Positions 1-7,272 of a stretch of 64,000 nucleotides of DNA are shown here, piece after piece. This DNA is from Streptomyces sp. NBC_01283 (GTDB lineage Bacteria > Actinomycetota > Actinomycetes > Streptomycetales > Streptomycetaceae), in assembly GCF_041435335.1 (NCBI RefSeq), contig NZ_CP108430.1:3392501-3456500 (forward strand), read 5' to 3'. Every line of letters begins with the position of its first letter. Positions within the stretch are counted from its first letter, which is position 1. The notes beneath the pieces were generated by a model, which was not told the DNA's origin, did no database searches, and saw nothing but the letters and a program-made list of their open reading frames with translations. The position numbers and the translations under genes were made by a program.

Positions 1-393
1 ACCCGCGTCCGCGCGCCGCTGTGCCGGTACGGGCGATGCGGAGACCCCGGGCCTGCTCGGCGCGGGCAGGCGTTCGCTCCAGCAGCCGGTGAGCATGGCC
101 CGGGTGAGGTCGTTCCCGCGGGCGGCGGCGATCGTCCACGCGCTCACGGCGGCGAGCCGGTCCACCGGTCCGCCCTCCACGGCCAACGCCCGCTCCACAC
201 CGTGCAGATACGCGTCGGTCTCGCGCCTGAGCAGGGCGCGCGCGAGGCCGTCCTTGCTGCCGAACTCGTTGTAGAGGGTCTGCCGGGACACCCCGGCGGT
301 GGCCGCGACATCGACCATGCGGACACCTGGCCATGGTCGGCGGGCGAGTGCCGTGCCGGCCGCGTCAAGTAAGGAATCCCGTGCCGCAGGCAT
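1..393 (-). CDS. TetR-family transcriptional regulator, C-terminus cut off by the window edge
   Basis: The reading frame is open from an ATG at 393 down to base 1, giving 131 residues before the edge. The N-terminal half shows the TetR DNA-binding fold: the segment VDVAATAGVSRQTLYNEFGS (about residues 28-47) is a helix-turn-helix with the family's T-x-Y-N-x-F recognition-helix signature. The ligand-binding C-terminal part is largely missing, so the effector cannot be guessed. It is divergent from hisN (start 557), and the 163-bp spacer probably carries both promoters. Target genes are unknown; such regulators often control themselves and a neighbour. Confidence 0.85.
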   Translation of the reverse strand, partial: MPAARDSLLDAAGTALARRPWPGVRMVDVAATAGVSRQTLYNEFGSKDGLARALLRRETDAYLHGVERALAVEGGPVDRLAAVSAWTIAAARGNDLTRAMLTGCWSERLPAPSRPGVSASPVPAQRRADAG

Positions 394-556
394 CGTCGCC
401 TCCCGGGGGCCGAAGCGGCTCTGCGGCCAGAGTTGACGTGCTCGGGAGCGGTGTCAATAGCCCCGGCGCGAGGTGGCACGGTATGCGTCATGTCCCGGAA
501 TGGCCCGGACATCGGGCGCTGTGGCTCAGGCACAACGAGATCGATACTGTTCACTC

Positions 557-1357
557 ATGCCCGACTACCACGATGATCTGCGTCTTGCCCATGTCCTCGC
601 GGACGCCGCCGACGCCGCGACGATGGACCGGTTCAAGGCCCTCGACCTCAAGGTCGAGACCAAGCCGGACATGACGCCGGTGAGCGAGGCGGACAAAACG
701 GCCGAGGAGCTCATCCGGTCGAACCTGAAGCGGGGCAGGCCGCGGGACGCGATCCTCGGCGAGGAGTTCGGCGTCGAGGGCACGGGCCCCCGCCGATGGG
801 TGATCGACCCGATCGACGGCACCAAGAACTACGTGCGCGGGGTGCCGGTCTGGGCCACGCTGATCTCGCTGATGGAGGCGGGCGAGGGCGGCTTCCAGCC
901 GGTGGTGGGCGTCGTGTCGGCGCCCGCGCTCGGCCGCCGCTGGTGGGCGGCGAAGGGTGCCGGTGCCTACACCGGGCGCAGCCTGACCTCCGCGACCCGG
1001 CTCAAGGCCTCCAAGGTCTCGCGGCTCCAGGACGCCTCCTTCGCGTACTCCTCGCTCACGGGCTGGGAGGAGCAGGGCCGCCTCGACGGGTTCATGGATC
1101 TCACGCGCGCGGTCTGGCGCACCCGTGGCTACGGCGACTTCTGGCCGTACATGATGGTCGCCGAGGGCTCCATCGACATCTGCGCGGAGCCCGAGCTCTC
1201 GCTCTGGGACATGGCGGCGACCGCGATCATCGTGACCGAGGCGGGCGGCACCTTCACCGGCCTCGACGGCGCTCCCGGCCCGCACAGCGGCAACGCGGCG
1301 GCGTCGAACGGTCTGCTCCACGACGAGCTCCTGGGATACCTCAACCAGCGCTACTGA
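557..1357 (+). CDS. hisN: Inositol-monophosphatase-family phosphatase, likely histidinol-phosphatase HisN
   Basis: The product is 266 aa when started at ATG 557, immediately before the conserved [16 protein letters not shown] segment. It carries the metal-dependent phosphatase signatures of the inositol monophosphatase superfamily: GEEFG with metal-ligand Glu69-Glu70, DPIDG at 84-88 and WDMAATA around 217-223 near the C-terminus. In actinobacteria this subgroup dephosphorylates L-histidinol phosphate in histidine synthesis; 3'(2'),5'-bisphosphate or inositol phosphate are other possible substrates. It stands alone, with no other his gene beside it, which is usual for hisN. Fold assignment is firm, substrate less so. 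Confidence 0.85.
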   Translation: MPDYHDDLRLAHVLADAADAATMDRFKALDLKVETKPDMTPVSEADKTAEELIRSNLKRGRPRDAILGEEFGVEGTGPRRWVIDPIDGTKNYVRGVPVWATLISLMEAGEGGFQPVVGVVSAPALGRRWWAAKGAGAYTGRSLTSATRLKASKVSRLQDASFAYSSLTGWEEQGRLDGFMDLTRAVWRTRGYGDFWPYMMVAEGSIDICAEPELSLWDMAATAIIVTEAGGTFTGLDGAPGPHSGNAAASNGLLHDELLGYLNQRY

Positions 1358-1503
1358 GGCGCACGTCCCACGCGTACACGCCCCGAACCGGAAGCACGCG
1401 CCCCCTTGTTGACTGCGGACATCGCTGCGACTCTGAGAGTTCCCCCACTTGTGAACTTGTGAATCGCTTCTCTTGCGGTCCACTCAGGAGGTGGCTCAAG
1501 CCC

Positions 1504-1905
1504 ATGCTCGTCCGCGACGCCATGAGCACGGTGGTCCTCACCATCGGTCCCGCCCACACACTGCGCCAGGCGGCCCGTCTGATGTCGGCGCGCCGCGTCG
1601 GCGCGGCCGTCGTCCTCGACTCCGACACCTGCGGCCTGGGAATACTGACCGAACGCGACGTCCTGATCTCACTGGGACTCGGCCAGAACCCGGACACCGA
1701 GACCGCCGGCACCCACACCACGACCGATGTCGTCTTCGCCACCCCGTCATGGACCCTGGAGGATGCGGCCGACGCCATGTCGCACGGCGGCTTCCGGCAC
1801 CTGATCGTGCTGGACGGGAACGAACCGACCGGCATCGTCTCGGTCCGCGACATCATCCGCTGCTGGGCCCCCAGCAGGCGCCACGCGACGGCTCTCACGG
1901 TCTGA
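1504..1905 (+). CDS. CBS-pair domain protein
   Basis: The protein is 133 aa and consists almost entirely of two CBS motifs (about residues 1-60 and 68-125). Each ends in the typical G-I-(L/V)-(T/S)-x-R-D signature, GILTERDVL and GIVSVRDII. CBS pairs bind adenosine nucleotides and act as energy or redox sensors; stand-alone forms usually modulate partner proteins. An AGGAGGT ribosome binding site lies at 1486-1492, 11 nt upstream of ATG 1504. The preceding gene ends at 1357, so it probably has its own promoter. The partner is unknown. Confidence 0.85.
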   Translation: MLVRDAMSTVVLTIGPAHTLRQAARLMSARRVGAAVVLDSDTCGLGILTERDVLISLGLGQNPDTETAGTHTTTDVVFATPSWTLEDAADAMSHGGFRHLIVLDGNEPTGIVSVRDIIRCWAPSRRHATALTV

Positions 1906-1939
1906 GCGCCGTCCGGCCCGAGCACCGTCCGGAACGGCG

Positions 1940-1973
1940 GGCGGGCCGGACCCCCGAAGGGATCCGGCCCGCC
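1940..1973 (+). terminator. Hairpin terminator between convergent CBS and catalase genes
   Basis: An 11-bp perfect G+C stem (GGCGGGCCGGA at 1940-1950 with its complement at 1963-1973) closes a 12-nt loop and is followed on the plus strand by TTTCC. It lies 35 nt after the CBS gene stop and 24 nt from the convergent catalase stop, so it may serve both directions. Confidence 0.75.
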
Positions 1974-1996
1974 TTTCCTCCCTGCGACAAGCGATC

Positions 1997-3466
1997 TCAG
2001 CCGCGAAGGGCCTGGACCGCGGCCTCGAGGCGCTTGCCGAAGTCACCGTCCGCCTGACGGAAGTTGTTGATCGCGCGCTCGGCGATGTCGTCGCGCGAGA
2101 CGCCCGCGATGTTGCCCGCGAGGTTCTCGATCAGACGGCTCTTCTCGTCCTCGGACATCTTGCGGTAGAGGTTGCCCGCCTGCACGAAGTCGTTGTCCTC
2201 GGCGTGCGACGGGGCCTCGTGGTTGCCGGTGCCACCGCTGACCGGGGTGGTCACCCAGAGCGGCCGGTCCGTCTGGAACGGGCCGCCGAAGGAGTTCGGC
2301 TCGTAGTTCTTCGCACCCTTGTGGCGGCCGTCGTACAGCGCGCCGTCACGGGAGTTGGTGCGCGCCTCGGTGGCGTGCGGGCGGTTCACCGGCAGGTGGT
2401 CGGCGTTGATGCCGACGCGGTAGCGGTGGGCGTCGCCGTACGCGAAGAGGCGGCCCTGGAGCATCTTGTCCGGGGAGGGACCGATGCCCGGCACGAAGTG
2501 GGCGGGGCTGAAGATGGACTGCTCGACCTCGGCGAAGATGTTCTCCGGGTTGCGGTTGAGCTCCAGCTTGCCGATCTCGATCGGCGGGTAGTCCTCGTGC
2601 GGCCACACCTTGGTGAGGTCGAAGGGGTTGAAGCGGTACGTCGACGCGTCGGCCGCGGGCATGATCTGCACCTGCACGGTCCAGGACGGGAACTCGCCGC
2701 GCTCGATGGCCTCGCGCAGGTCGCGCTGGTGGGAGTCCGGGTCCTCACCGGCGAGGACGGCCGCGTCGGCCGCCGTCAGGTTCTTGATCCCCTGGTCGGT
2801 CTTGAAGTGGTACTTGACCCAGAAGACCTCGCCGGCCTCGTTGTTCCACTGGTACGTGTGCGAGCCGTACCCGTTCATGTGGCGCAGCGTCGCCGGGATG
2901 CCGCGGTCACCGAAGAGCCAGGTGACCTGGTGCGTCGACTCGGGGCTCAGGCCCCAGAAGTCCCACACGTTGTCGGCTTCCTGCGAGCCCGTGTACGGGT
3001 CGCGCTTCTGCGTGTGGATGAAGTCGGGGAACTTGATGGCGTCCTTGATGAAGAAGACGGGGGTGTTGTTCCCGACCAGGTCGTAGTTCCCCTCCTCCGT
3101 GTAGAACTTCAGCGCGAAGCCACGGGGGTCGCGCACGGCGTCGGCGGAGCCGAGGTTGCCGGCCACGGTGGAGAAGCGGAGGAAGGTCTCCGTCTGCTTG
3201 CCGACCTCGGAGAGGAACTTCGCACGCGTCCACTGCGAGACGTCGCGGGTCAGCGTGAACGTGCCGTACGCACCGGCGCCACGCGCGTGGACGATGCGCT
3301 CCGGGATGCGCTCGCGGTTGAAGTGCGCGAGCTTCTCGAGCAGCGCCTGGTCCTGAACCAGGACCGGGCCGCCGACACCAGCGGTCTCACTGTTCTGGTT
3401 GTCGGCGACCGGCGCGCCGGCCTCCGTGGTGAGCGGTCCCTGCGTCACGTGCGCCTCCTGCGTCAT
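1997..3466 (-). CDS. katA: Monofunctional heme catalase (KatA/CatA type)
   Basis: This is a small-subunit clade catalase (489 aa from ATG 3466) that converts hydrogen peroxide to water and oxygen. Visible landmarks are the distal His in [12 protein letters not shown], the distal Asn in [12 protein letters not shown], and the proximal heme Tyr in [14 protein letters not shown]. Two starts compete: ATG 3466, and GTG 3448, which has a better ribosome binding site (AGGAGG at 3454-3459, 5 nt spacing) and gives 483 aa. It is divergent from a Fur-type regulator (start 3614) with a palindrome at 3530-3543 between them, matching the known catA-catR arrangement of Streptomyces. Expression is therefore probably peroxide-inducible. 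Confidence 0.95.
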   Translation of the reverse strand: MTQEAHVTQGPLTTEAGAPVADNQNSETAGVGGPVLVQDQALLEKLAHFNRERIPERIVHARGAGAYGTFTLTRDVSQWTRAKFLSEVGKQTETFLRFSTVAGNLGSADAVRDPRGFALKFYTEEGNYDLVGNNTPVFFIKDAIKFPDFIHTQKRDPYTGSQEADNVWDFWGLSPESTHQVTWLFGDRGIPATLRHMNGYGSHTYQWNNEAGEVFWVKYHFKTDQGIKNLTAADAAVLAGEDPDSHQRDLREAIERGEFPSWTVQVQIMPAADASTYRFNPFDLTKVWPHEDYPPIEIGKLELNRNPENIFAEVEQSIFSPAHFVPGIGPSPDKMLQGRLFAYGDAHRYRVGINADHLPVNRPHATEARTNSRDGALYDGRHKGAKNYEPNSFGGPFQTDRPLWVTTPVSGGTGNHEAPSHAEDNDFVQAGNLYRKMSEDEKSRLIENLAGNIAGVSRDDIAERAINNFRQADGDFGKRLEAAVQALRG

Positions 3467-3529
3467 TTCCTGCAAGTCCTGTCCCTGTGGCGTAGGCCGA
3501 TTCCCTTGGCGTCTGCCGAACTCGATCCT

Positions 3530-3543
3530 ACAATGGACATTGT
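3530..3543. promoter_or_regulatory. Palindromic operator candidate between catalase and Fur/CatR genes
   Basis: ACAATG-GA-CATTGT is a perfect 6+2+6 inverted repeat in an A+T-rich stretch of an otherwise G+C-rich spacer. It is 64 bp upstream of the catalase ATG and 71 bp upstream of the regulator ATG. Its position and low G+C fit a PerR/Fur/CatR operator controlling both genes. This is inferred from symmetry and context only. Confidence 0.6.
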
Positions 3544-3613
3544 CTAAGTCAAGCAAACATCCAAAGTCACACCTGTTCGGGACTTGGTCCCCTCGCCTGC
3601 TAGGCTGGTTCCC

Positions 3614-4030
3614 ATGAGTGACCTGTTGGAACGACTACGCGGACGCGGCTGGCGCATGACCGCGCAGCGCCGCGTCGTGGCCGAGGTGCTCGACGGCGAA
3701 CACGTCCACCTCACGGCGGACGAGGTGCACTGCCGCGCCGTGGACAAGCTCCCGGAGATCTCCCGCGCGACCGTCTACAACACCCTGGGTGAGCTGGTGA
3801 CCCTCGGCGAGGTCCTTGAGGTCTCCACGGACCGCAGGGCCAAGCGGTACGACCCGAACGCCCACCGCCCCCACCAGCACCTGGTGTGCGCGCAGTGCGG
3901 CGCGATCCGCGACGTCCACCCCACGGGCAACCCTCTGATGAGCCTCCCCGAATCAGAGCGCTTCGGCTTCAAGGTCGAGGGCGTCGAGGTCACGTACCGA
4001 GGCACCTGCCCGAACTGCGCGGCGGCGTAG
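3614..4030 (+). CDS. catR: Fur-family peroxide/metal-responsive repressor (CatR/PerR-like)
   Basis: The protein is 138 aa from ATG 3614. A winged-helix N-terminus contains the recognition helix [10 protein letters not shown] (49-58). The dimerisation domain has the metal-binding [11 protein letters not shown] segment and two CxxC pairs, Cys92/Cys95 and Cys132/Cys135, which form the structural zinc site of Fur proteins. Divergence from a catalase gene and a shared palindrome suggest the peroxide-sensing branch (CatR/FurA/PerR) rather than iron-sensing Fur or Zur. Oxidation of the regulatory-metal site would relieve repression of the catalase gene and probably of its own gene. The branch is inferred from neighbourhood. 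Confidence 0.88.
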   Translation: MSDLLERLRGRGWRMTAQRRVVAEVLDGEHVHLTADEVHCRAVDKLPEISRATVYNTLGELVTLGEVLEVSTDRRAKRYDPNAHRPHQHLVCAQCGAIRDVHPTGNPLMSLPESERFGFKVEGVEVTYRGTCPNCAAA

Positions 4031-4050
4031 CAACCCCTCTCACGTTCGCG

Positions 4051-4084
4051 AAGGCCCCCGGCGCCCCCAGGCGCCGGGGGCCTT
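4051..4084 (+). terminator. Strong hairpin terminator after the Fur-type gene
   Basis: A 15-bp perfect stem (4051-4065 with 4070-4084) closes a CCCA tetraloop, starting 21 nt after the stop codon. The arms end AAGG/CCTT. It separates the repressor gene from the ABC importer operon. Confidence 0.8.
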
Positions 4085-4192
4085 CGTGTGCCCTGCGCAT
4101 TTCAGCCACGGCGCACCCCCTTCCCCAATCTGACGGGTCGTCATATCGTCGGCGGCGCCCGAGCATCCACCAGCACTCCGCAAGGAGAGACC

Positions 4193-4987
4193 GTGGGAGA
4201 TCCGCACCCCAAACTCGAAGCCCACGCAGTGACAAGAACGTTCGGCCGCGGCGCCAAGGCCGTTCACGCCCTGGGTCCGGTGGACCTGGAGATCGCCCCA
4301 GGCGAATTCACCTGCATCGTCGGCCCCTCCGGCTGCGGAAAGTCGACCCTGCTCCGGATAGCCGCGGGCCTCCTGCGGCCGAGCAGGGGTGAGCTGCTCA
4401 TCCGCACCACCGCGCAGCGCCCGGCCGCGATGATCTTCCAGGACTACGGCATCTACGACTGGAAGAGCGTCCAGGCCAACGTCCGCTTCGGCCTGGACAT
4501 CCAGAAGGTCCCCCGCCGCGAGGCGAACGCCCGCGCGACCGCCTGGCTGACCCGCCTGGGCCTCGCCGACTTCGCCGACGCCTACCCCGCCGCCCTCTCC
4601 GGCGGCATGCGCCAGCGCGTGGCCATCGCCCGCGCCCTGGCCGTGGAGCCCGAGATCCTCCTGATGGACGAGCCGTTCGCGGCCCTGGACGCCCAGCTCC
4701 GCACGATCCTCCAGGACGAGCTCCTCGACCTCACCCAGACCACCCGTACCACCACCCTCTTCATCACCCACAGCCTCGAAGAGGCGATCGTCCTCGGCGA
4801 CCGCGTCCTGGTGATGTCCGCCCGGCCGGGCCGCATCATCGCCGAACACCGCCCGCCGTTCCCCAGGCCCCGCACCGCAGACGTCCGCACCGCGCCCGAA
4901 TTCACCGCACTCAAGGGCGAGTTGTGGGACCTCCTGCGCGGCGAGGTGGTCCGCGAGGACTCACAGGACGCGGCGGTCCCGGCATGA
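4193..4987 (+). CDS. ABC importer ATPase, nitrate/sulfonate/taurine family (SsuB/TauB-like)
   Basis: The product is 264 aa if it starts at GTG 4193, which follows AAGGAGA at good spacing; an upstream ATG in frame (4088) falls next to the terminator and is unlikely. Walker A is GPSGCGKST (44-52), the ABC signature LSGGMRQR starts at 135, and Walker B ILLMDEPF is near 155. The DYGIYDWKSV stretch after the Q-loop is typical of the SsuB/TauB/NrtD group. It powers import by the permease and lipoprotein encoded next. The stop overlaps the permease start (ATGA). Substrate class (sulfonates, nitrate, taurine, pyrimidine precursors) cannot be settled from sequence alone. Confidence 0.9.
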   Translation: MGDPHPKLEAHAVTRTFGRGAKAVHALGPVDLEIAPGEFTCIVGPSGCGKSTLLRIAAGLLRPSRGELLIRTTAQRPAAMIFQDYGIYDWKSVQANVRFGLDIQKVPRREANARATAWLTRLGLADFADAYPAALSGGMRQRVAIARALAVEPEILLMDEPFAALDAQLRTILQDELLDLTQTTRTTTLFITHSLEEAIVLGDRVLVMSARPGRIIAEHRPPFPRPRTADVRTAPEFTALKGELWDLLRGEVVREDSQDAAVPA

Positions 4988-5862
4988 CGACGGCCACCTC
5001 CCCCAAAGCCTCCGAGGAACCCCAGGAAGGCGTCATCGTCCGCAGGCCCGGCCCCCAGGAACTGCACCCCGCCCGCACCCACCGCAGGCGCCGCACCCTG
5101 GAGACCGGCCTCGCCGTCGCCGTCCCCCTCGCCCTGGTCCTCCTCTGGCAACTGGCCGCCACCCAGGGCTGGATCGACGACCGCGTCTACCCCGCTCCCC
5201 AGACCATCCTGGAGGACGGCTGGCAGCGCGCGGCGGACGGCGACCTGTGGCCCGACGTGTGGGCCACGCTCAAGCGCGTGCTCGCCGGCTACGCGATCGG
5301 CACGGTCACCGGCTACGCGCTCGGCCTCCTCATGGGCTCGCTCTCCCTGGTGCGCGCGGCGCTGGAACCACTTCTGGACGCGCTGTACGTCGTACCGAAG
5401 CTGGCCCTGCTGCCCGTCTTCCTGAACATGTTCGGCCTCGGGGAGGGCCCGCAGATCGCGCTCGTGGCGGCCACCGTCTTCTTCTTCGTCTGGATCTCGA
5501 CGATGGCCGCGGTGCTCGCCGTGCCGTCGGGGCACCGTGACGCGGGGCAGGTCTTCGGTGCGTCGCCGTGGCAGATGTTCCGCCACGTCCTGCTGCCCGC
5601 GTCGCTGCCCGCCGTGCTCGTGGGCGCGCGGATCGCGGCGGGCGTCGCGGTCCTGGTGATCGTGGCCTCCGAGCAGATCGCGGCGTCGAACGGCCTCGGC
5701 CACCTGATCTTCGACTCCCGGGCGCTCTTCCAGAACGACGTGATGTTCGTCGGCATCGTCTGCGTCGCCGTGCTCGGCGTCGTCTTCTCCGAACTGGTGC
5801 GGATCGCGGGACGGCTGCTCACCCCGTGGGCCCCGCGCGACCGCGGCAGAAGCCAGTCATGA
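4984..5862 (+). CDS. ABC importer permease (SsuC/TauC-like)
   Basis: The protein is 292 aa, and ATG 4984 overlaps the ATPase stop in an ATGA coupling. A hydrophilic N-terminal tail of about 35 aa precedes roughly six membrane helices, beginning with GLAVAVPLALVLLWQLAAT. The cytoplasmic coupling loop is visible as GHRDAGQVFGASPWQMFRHVLLPASLPA, the EAA motif of the binding-protein-dependent transport permease family. Together with the ATPase and the downstream lipoprotein it forms a standard three-component importer. Confidence 0.9.
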   Translation: MTTATSPKASEEPQEGVIVRRPGPQELHPARTHRRRRTLETGLAVAVPLALVLLWQLAATQGWIDDRVYPAPQTILEDGWQRAADGDLWPDVWATLKRVLAGYAIGTVTGYALGLLMGSLSLVRAALEPLLDALYVVPKLALLPVFLNMFGLGEGPQIALVAATVFFFVWISTMAAVLAVPSGHRDAGQVFGASPWQMFRHVLLPASLPAVLVGARIAAGVAVLVIVASEQIAASNGLGHLIFDSRALFQNDVMFVGIVCVAVLGVVFSELVRIAGRLLTPWAPRDRGRSQS

Positions 5863-5888
5863 ACCATTCGTACGCGTACGGAGGCTCC

Positions 5889-7034
5889 ATGCACACCCGC
5901 ACCCGGTTCTCCGCCCTGGCCCTGCTCGCGGCGGGCTCGCTGCTCGCCTCGGCGGGCTGCGCGAAGGAGGACGACACCACGGACCCGGCAGCGTCCGCGA
6001 AGCCCCGGACCGTCAAGGCGGTCCCCGGCTGCGGCAAGGGCAGCTGGACGGATCCGTCCGACCTCGCCAAGGACCGCGCGCCCGCCCGCTGCGACAAGGG
6101 CGCCCCCGCCCCGCGCCCGCTGGCCAAGGAACGCAGCCTCACCATCGCGACCGGCACGCTCAGCGCCGAGTACGTCGCGCCCCTTCAGATGGCCGTCGAG
6201 AAGGGCGAGTTCAAGAAGGAGGGCCTGAACGTCCACCTCAAGGTGCTCCCCACCCCCGACGCCCTGCCGCTCCTGGCCAAGGGAGACATCGACGCCCAGT
6301 GGGCCGCCCCCGAGGCCGCCGTCATGAACGGCATCACCGGCGGCTTCACCATCAAGTGGGCGGCCGGGAACTTCTCCCCCGACCCCAAGTCCAAGAGCGG
6401 CCTGTGGGTGAAGCTGAAGAAGGGCGAGAGCGCGGACCACGTCCCGATGGCGGGCCGCAAGCTCGGCACGATGATCGGCAAGGGCTCGGTCATCTCGTAC
6501 CCCATGGGCACGACCCTGAAGAAGCACGGCGGCGGCCTCGACAAGATCCAGTTCCAGCAGCTGGGTTCGGCGGACGTCCTGACGGCGCTCCAGAACGGCG
6601 GTACCGACTCCGCCTGGCTCCTCGACCCGGTCTGGCGCAAGGTCGACGGCGACAAGCAGTACGCCTTCCTCGGCGGCCAGCCGCAGGGCGAGCCGCTCGG
6701 CGGCCTCCTGTTCGGCCCCAACCTCCTGACCAAGGACCCGGACGCGGGCGTCGCGCTGCTGCGCGCGTACATCAGGACCGTGAACACGTACTTCGCCGGC
6801 GACTACAAGGCCGACAAGGCCTTCGTGTCCGATCTGGCGAAGCTCCTGAAGACCGACGAGGCGGTCCTGAGGTCGACTCCGTCACTGCGCATGGACTGGG
6901 AGATCCGGGCCGGCACGACGGACCGGCTGCAGGCGGCGTACGAGGCCGCGGGCGTCGCCGAGGGCGACAGGGTCCCTGAGGAGAAGGCGGTGGACCGCAA
7001 GCTGTACGAGGAGGCGGTGGGCCACAAGCCGTAG
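5889..7034 (+). CDS. Substrate-binding lipoprotein of the SsuA/NMT1-like ABC importer
   Basis: The product is 381 aa from ATG 5889, which has GGAGG 4 nt upstream. An alternative ATG at 5859 overlaps the permease stop and would add 10 residues. The N-terminus is a lipoprotein signal with lipobox LASAGC, lipidated Cys24. The mature part has the periplasmic-binding fold II of the NMT1/SsuA family: LTIATGTLSAEYVAPLQMAVEKGEFKKEGL begins domain I, and GDIDAQWAAPEA is the ligand-gate segment. Two cysteines near residues 45 and 65 precede the binding domain and could form a disulfide, which is unusual for the family. It ends just before a strong hairpin. Confidence 0.88.
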   Translation: MHTRTRFSALALLAAGSLLASAGCAKEDDTTDPAASAKPRTVKAVPGCGKGSWTDPSDLAKDRAPARCDKGAPAPRPLAKERSLTIATGTLSAEYVAPLQMAVEKGEFKKEGLNVHLKVLPTPDALPLLAKGDIDAQWAAPEAAVMNGITGGFTIKWAAGNFSPDPKSKSGLWVKLKKGESADHVPMAGRKLGTMIGKGSVISYPMGTTLKKHGGGLDKIQFQQLGSADVLTALQNGGTDSAWLLDPVWRKVDGDKQYAFLGGQPQGEPLGGLLFGPNLLTKDPDAGVALLRAYIRTVNTYFAGDYKADKAFVSDLAKLLKTDEAVLRSTPSLRMDWEIRAGTTDRLQAAYEAAGVAEGDRVPEEKAVDRKLYEEAVGHKP

Positions 7035-7052
7035 TGGCCACCCCTGGACACA

Positions 7053-7088
7053 CCAGAGGCCGGGAAGCTGATGCTTCCCGGCCTCTGG
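7053..7088. terminator. Bidirectional hairpin terminator
   Basis: A 16-bp perfect stem (7053-7068 with 7073-7088) closes a TGAT loop between the importer operon (plus strand, stop 7034) and the 3' end of the tRNA gene (minus strand, 7096). It can terminate both transcripts. Confidence 0.8.
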
Positions 7089-7095
7089 CCTTTAG

Positions 7096-7169
7096 TAGCG
7101 GGGACAGGATTTGAACCTGCGACCTCTGGGTTATGAGCCCAGCGAGCTACCGAGCTGCTCCACCCCGCG
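7096..7169 (-). tRNA. Initiator tRNA-fMet (CAT), copy 1
   Basis: The 74-nt cloverleaf has anticodon CAT, a D-stem starting GAGC and a T-loop TTCAAAT. It is the initiator, not elongator, tRNA: the first base C1 faces U72 and is unpaired, and the anticodon stem carries three consecutive G-C pairs (GGG...CCC). CCA is not encoded. A promoter with -10 TACGGT lies just upstream. An almost identical copy is at 9298-9371. Confidence 0.95.
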
Positions 7170-7182
7170 CCGTTGTGTTGTA

Positions 7183-7212
7183 ACCGTACGTCAATGCCGA
7201 CGACCAGCGCAA
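7183..7212 (-). promoter_or_regulatory. Predicted promoter of initiator tRNA copy 1
   Basis: Reading the minus strand, TTGCGC (7207-7212) and TACGGT (7183-7188) are separated by 18 nt, fitting the housekeeping sigma (HrdB) consensus. The predicted start is about 6-8 nt before the tRNA 5' end. The -10 is also conserved upstream of copy 2, but the -35 is not. Confidence 0.55.
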
Positions 7213-7272
7213 ATCCGTTCCGCGCCCCGCTGTGGGCAGGCGTTCCGCAGGGCGCCCGCCCACCGTCCGGGT

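Noticed and set aside
2204..3547. Long plus-strand frame opposite the catalase gene
   Set aside because: It is the G+C-driven antisense shadow of the catalase; composition Arg/Val-rich, no ribosome site, no family.
7096..7169. tRNA as an integrated-element attachment site
   Set aside because: No integrase, excisionase or direct repeat of the tRNA 3' end is seen on either side; the second copy is a full gene.
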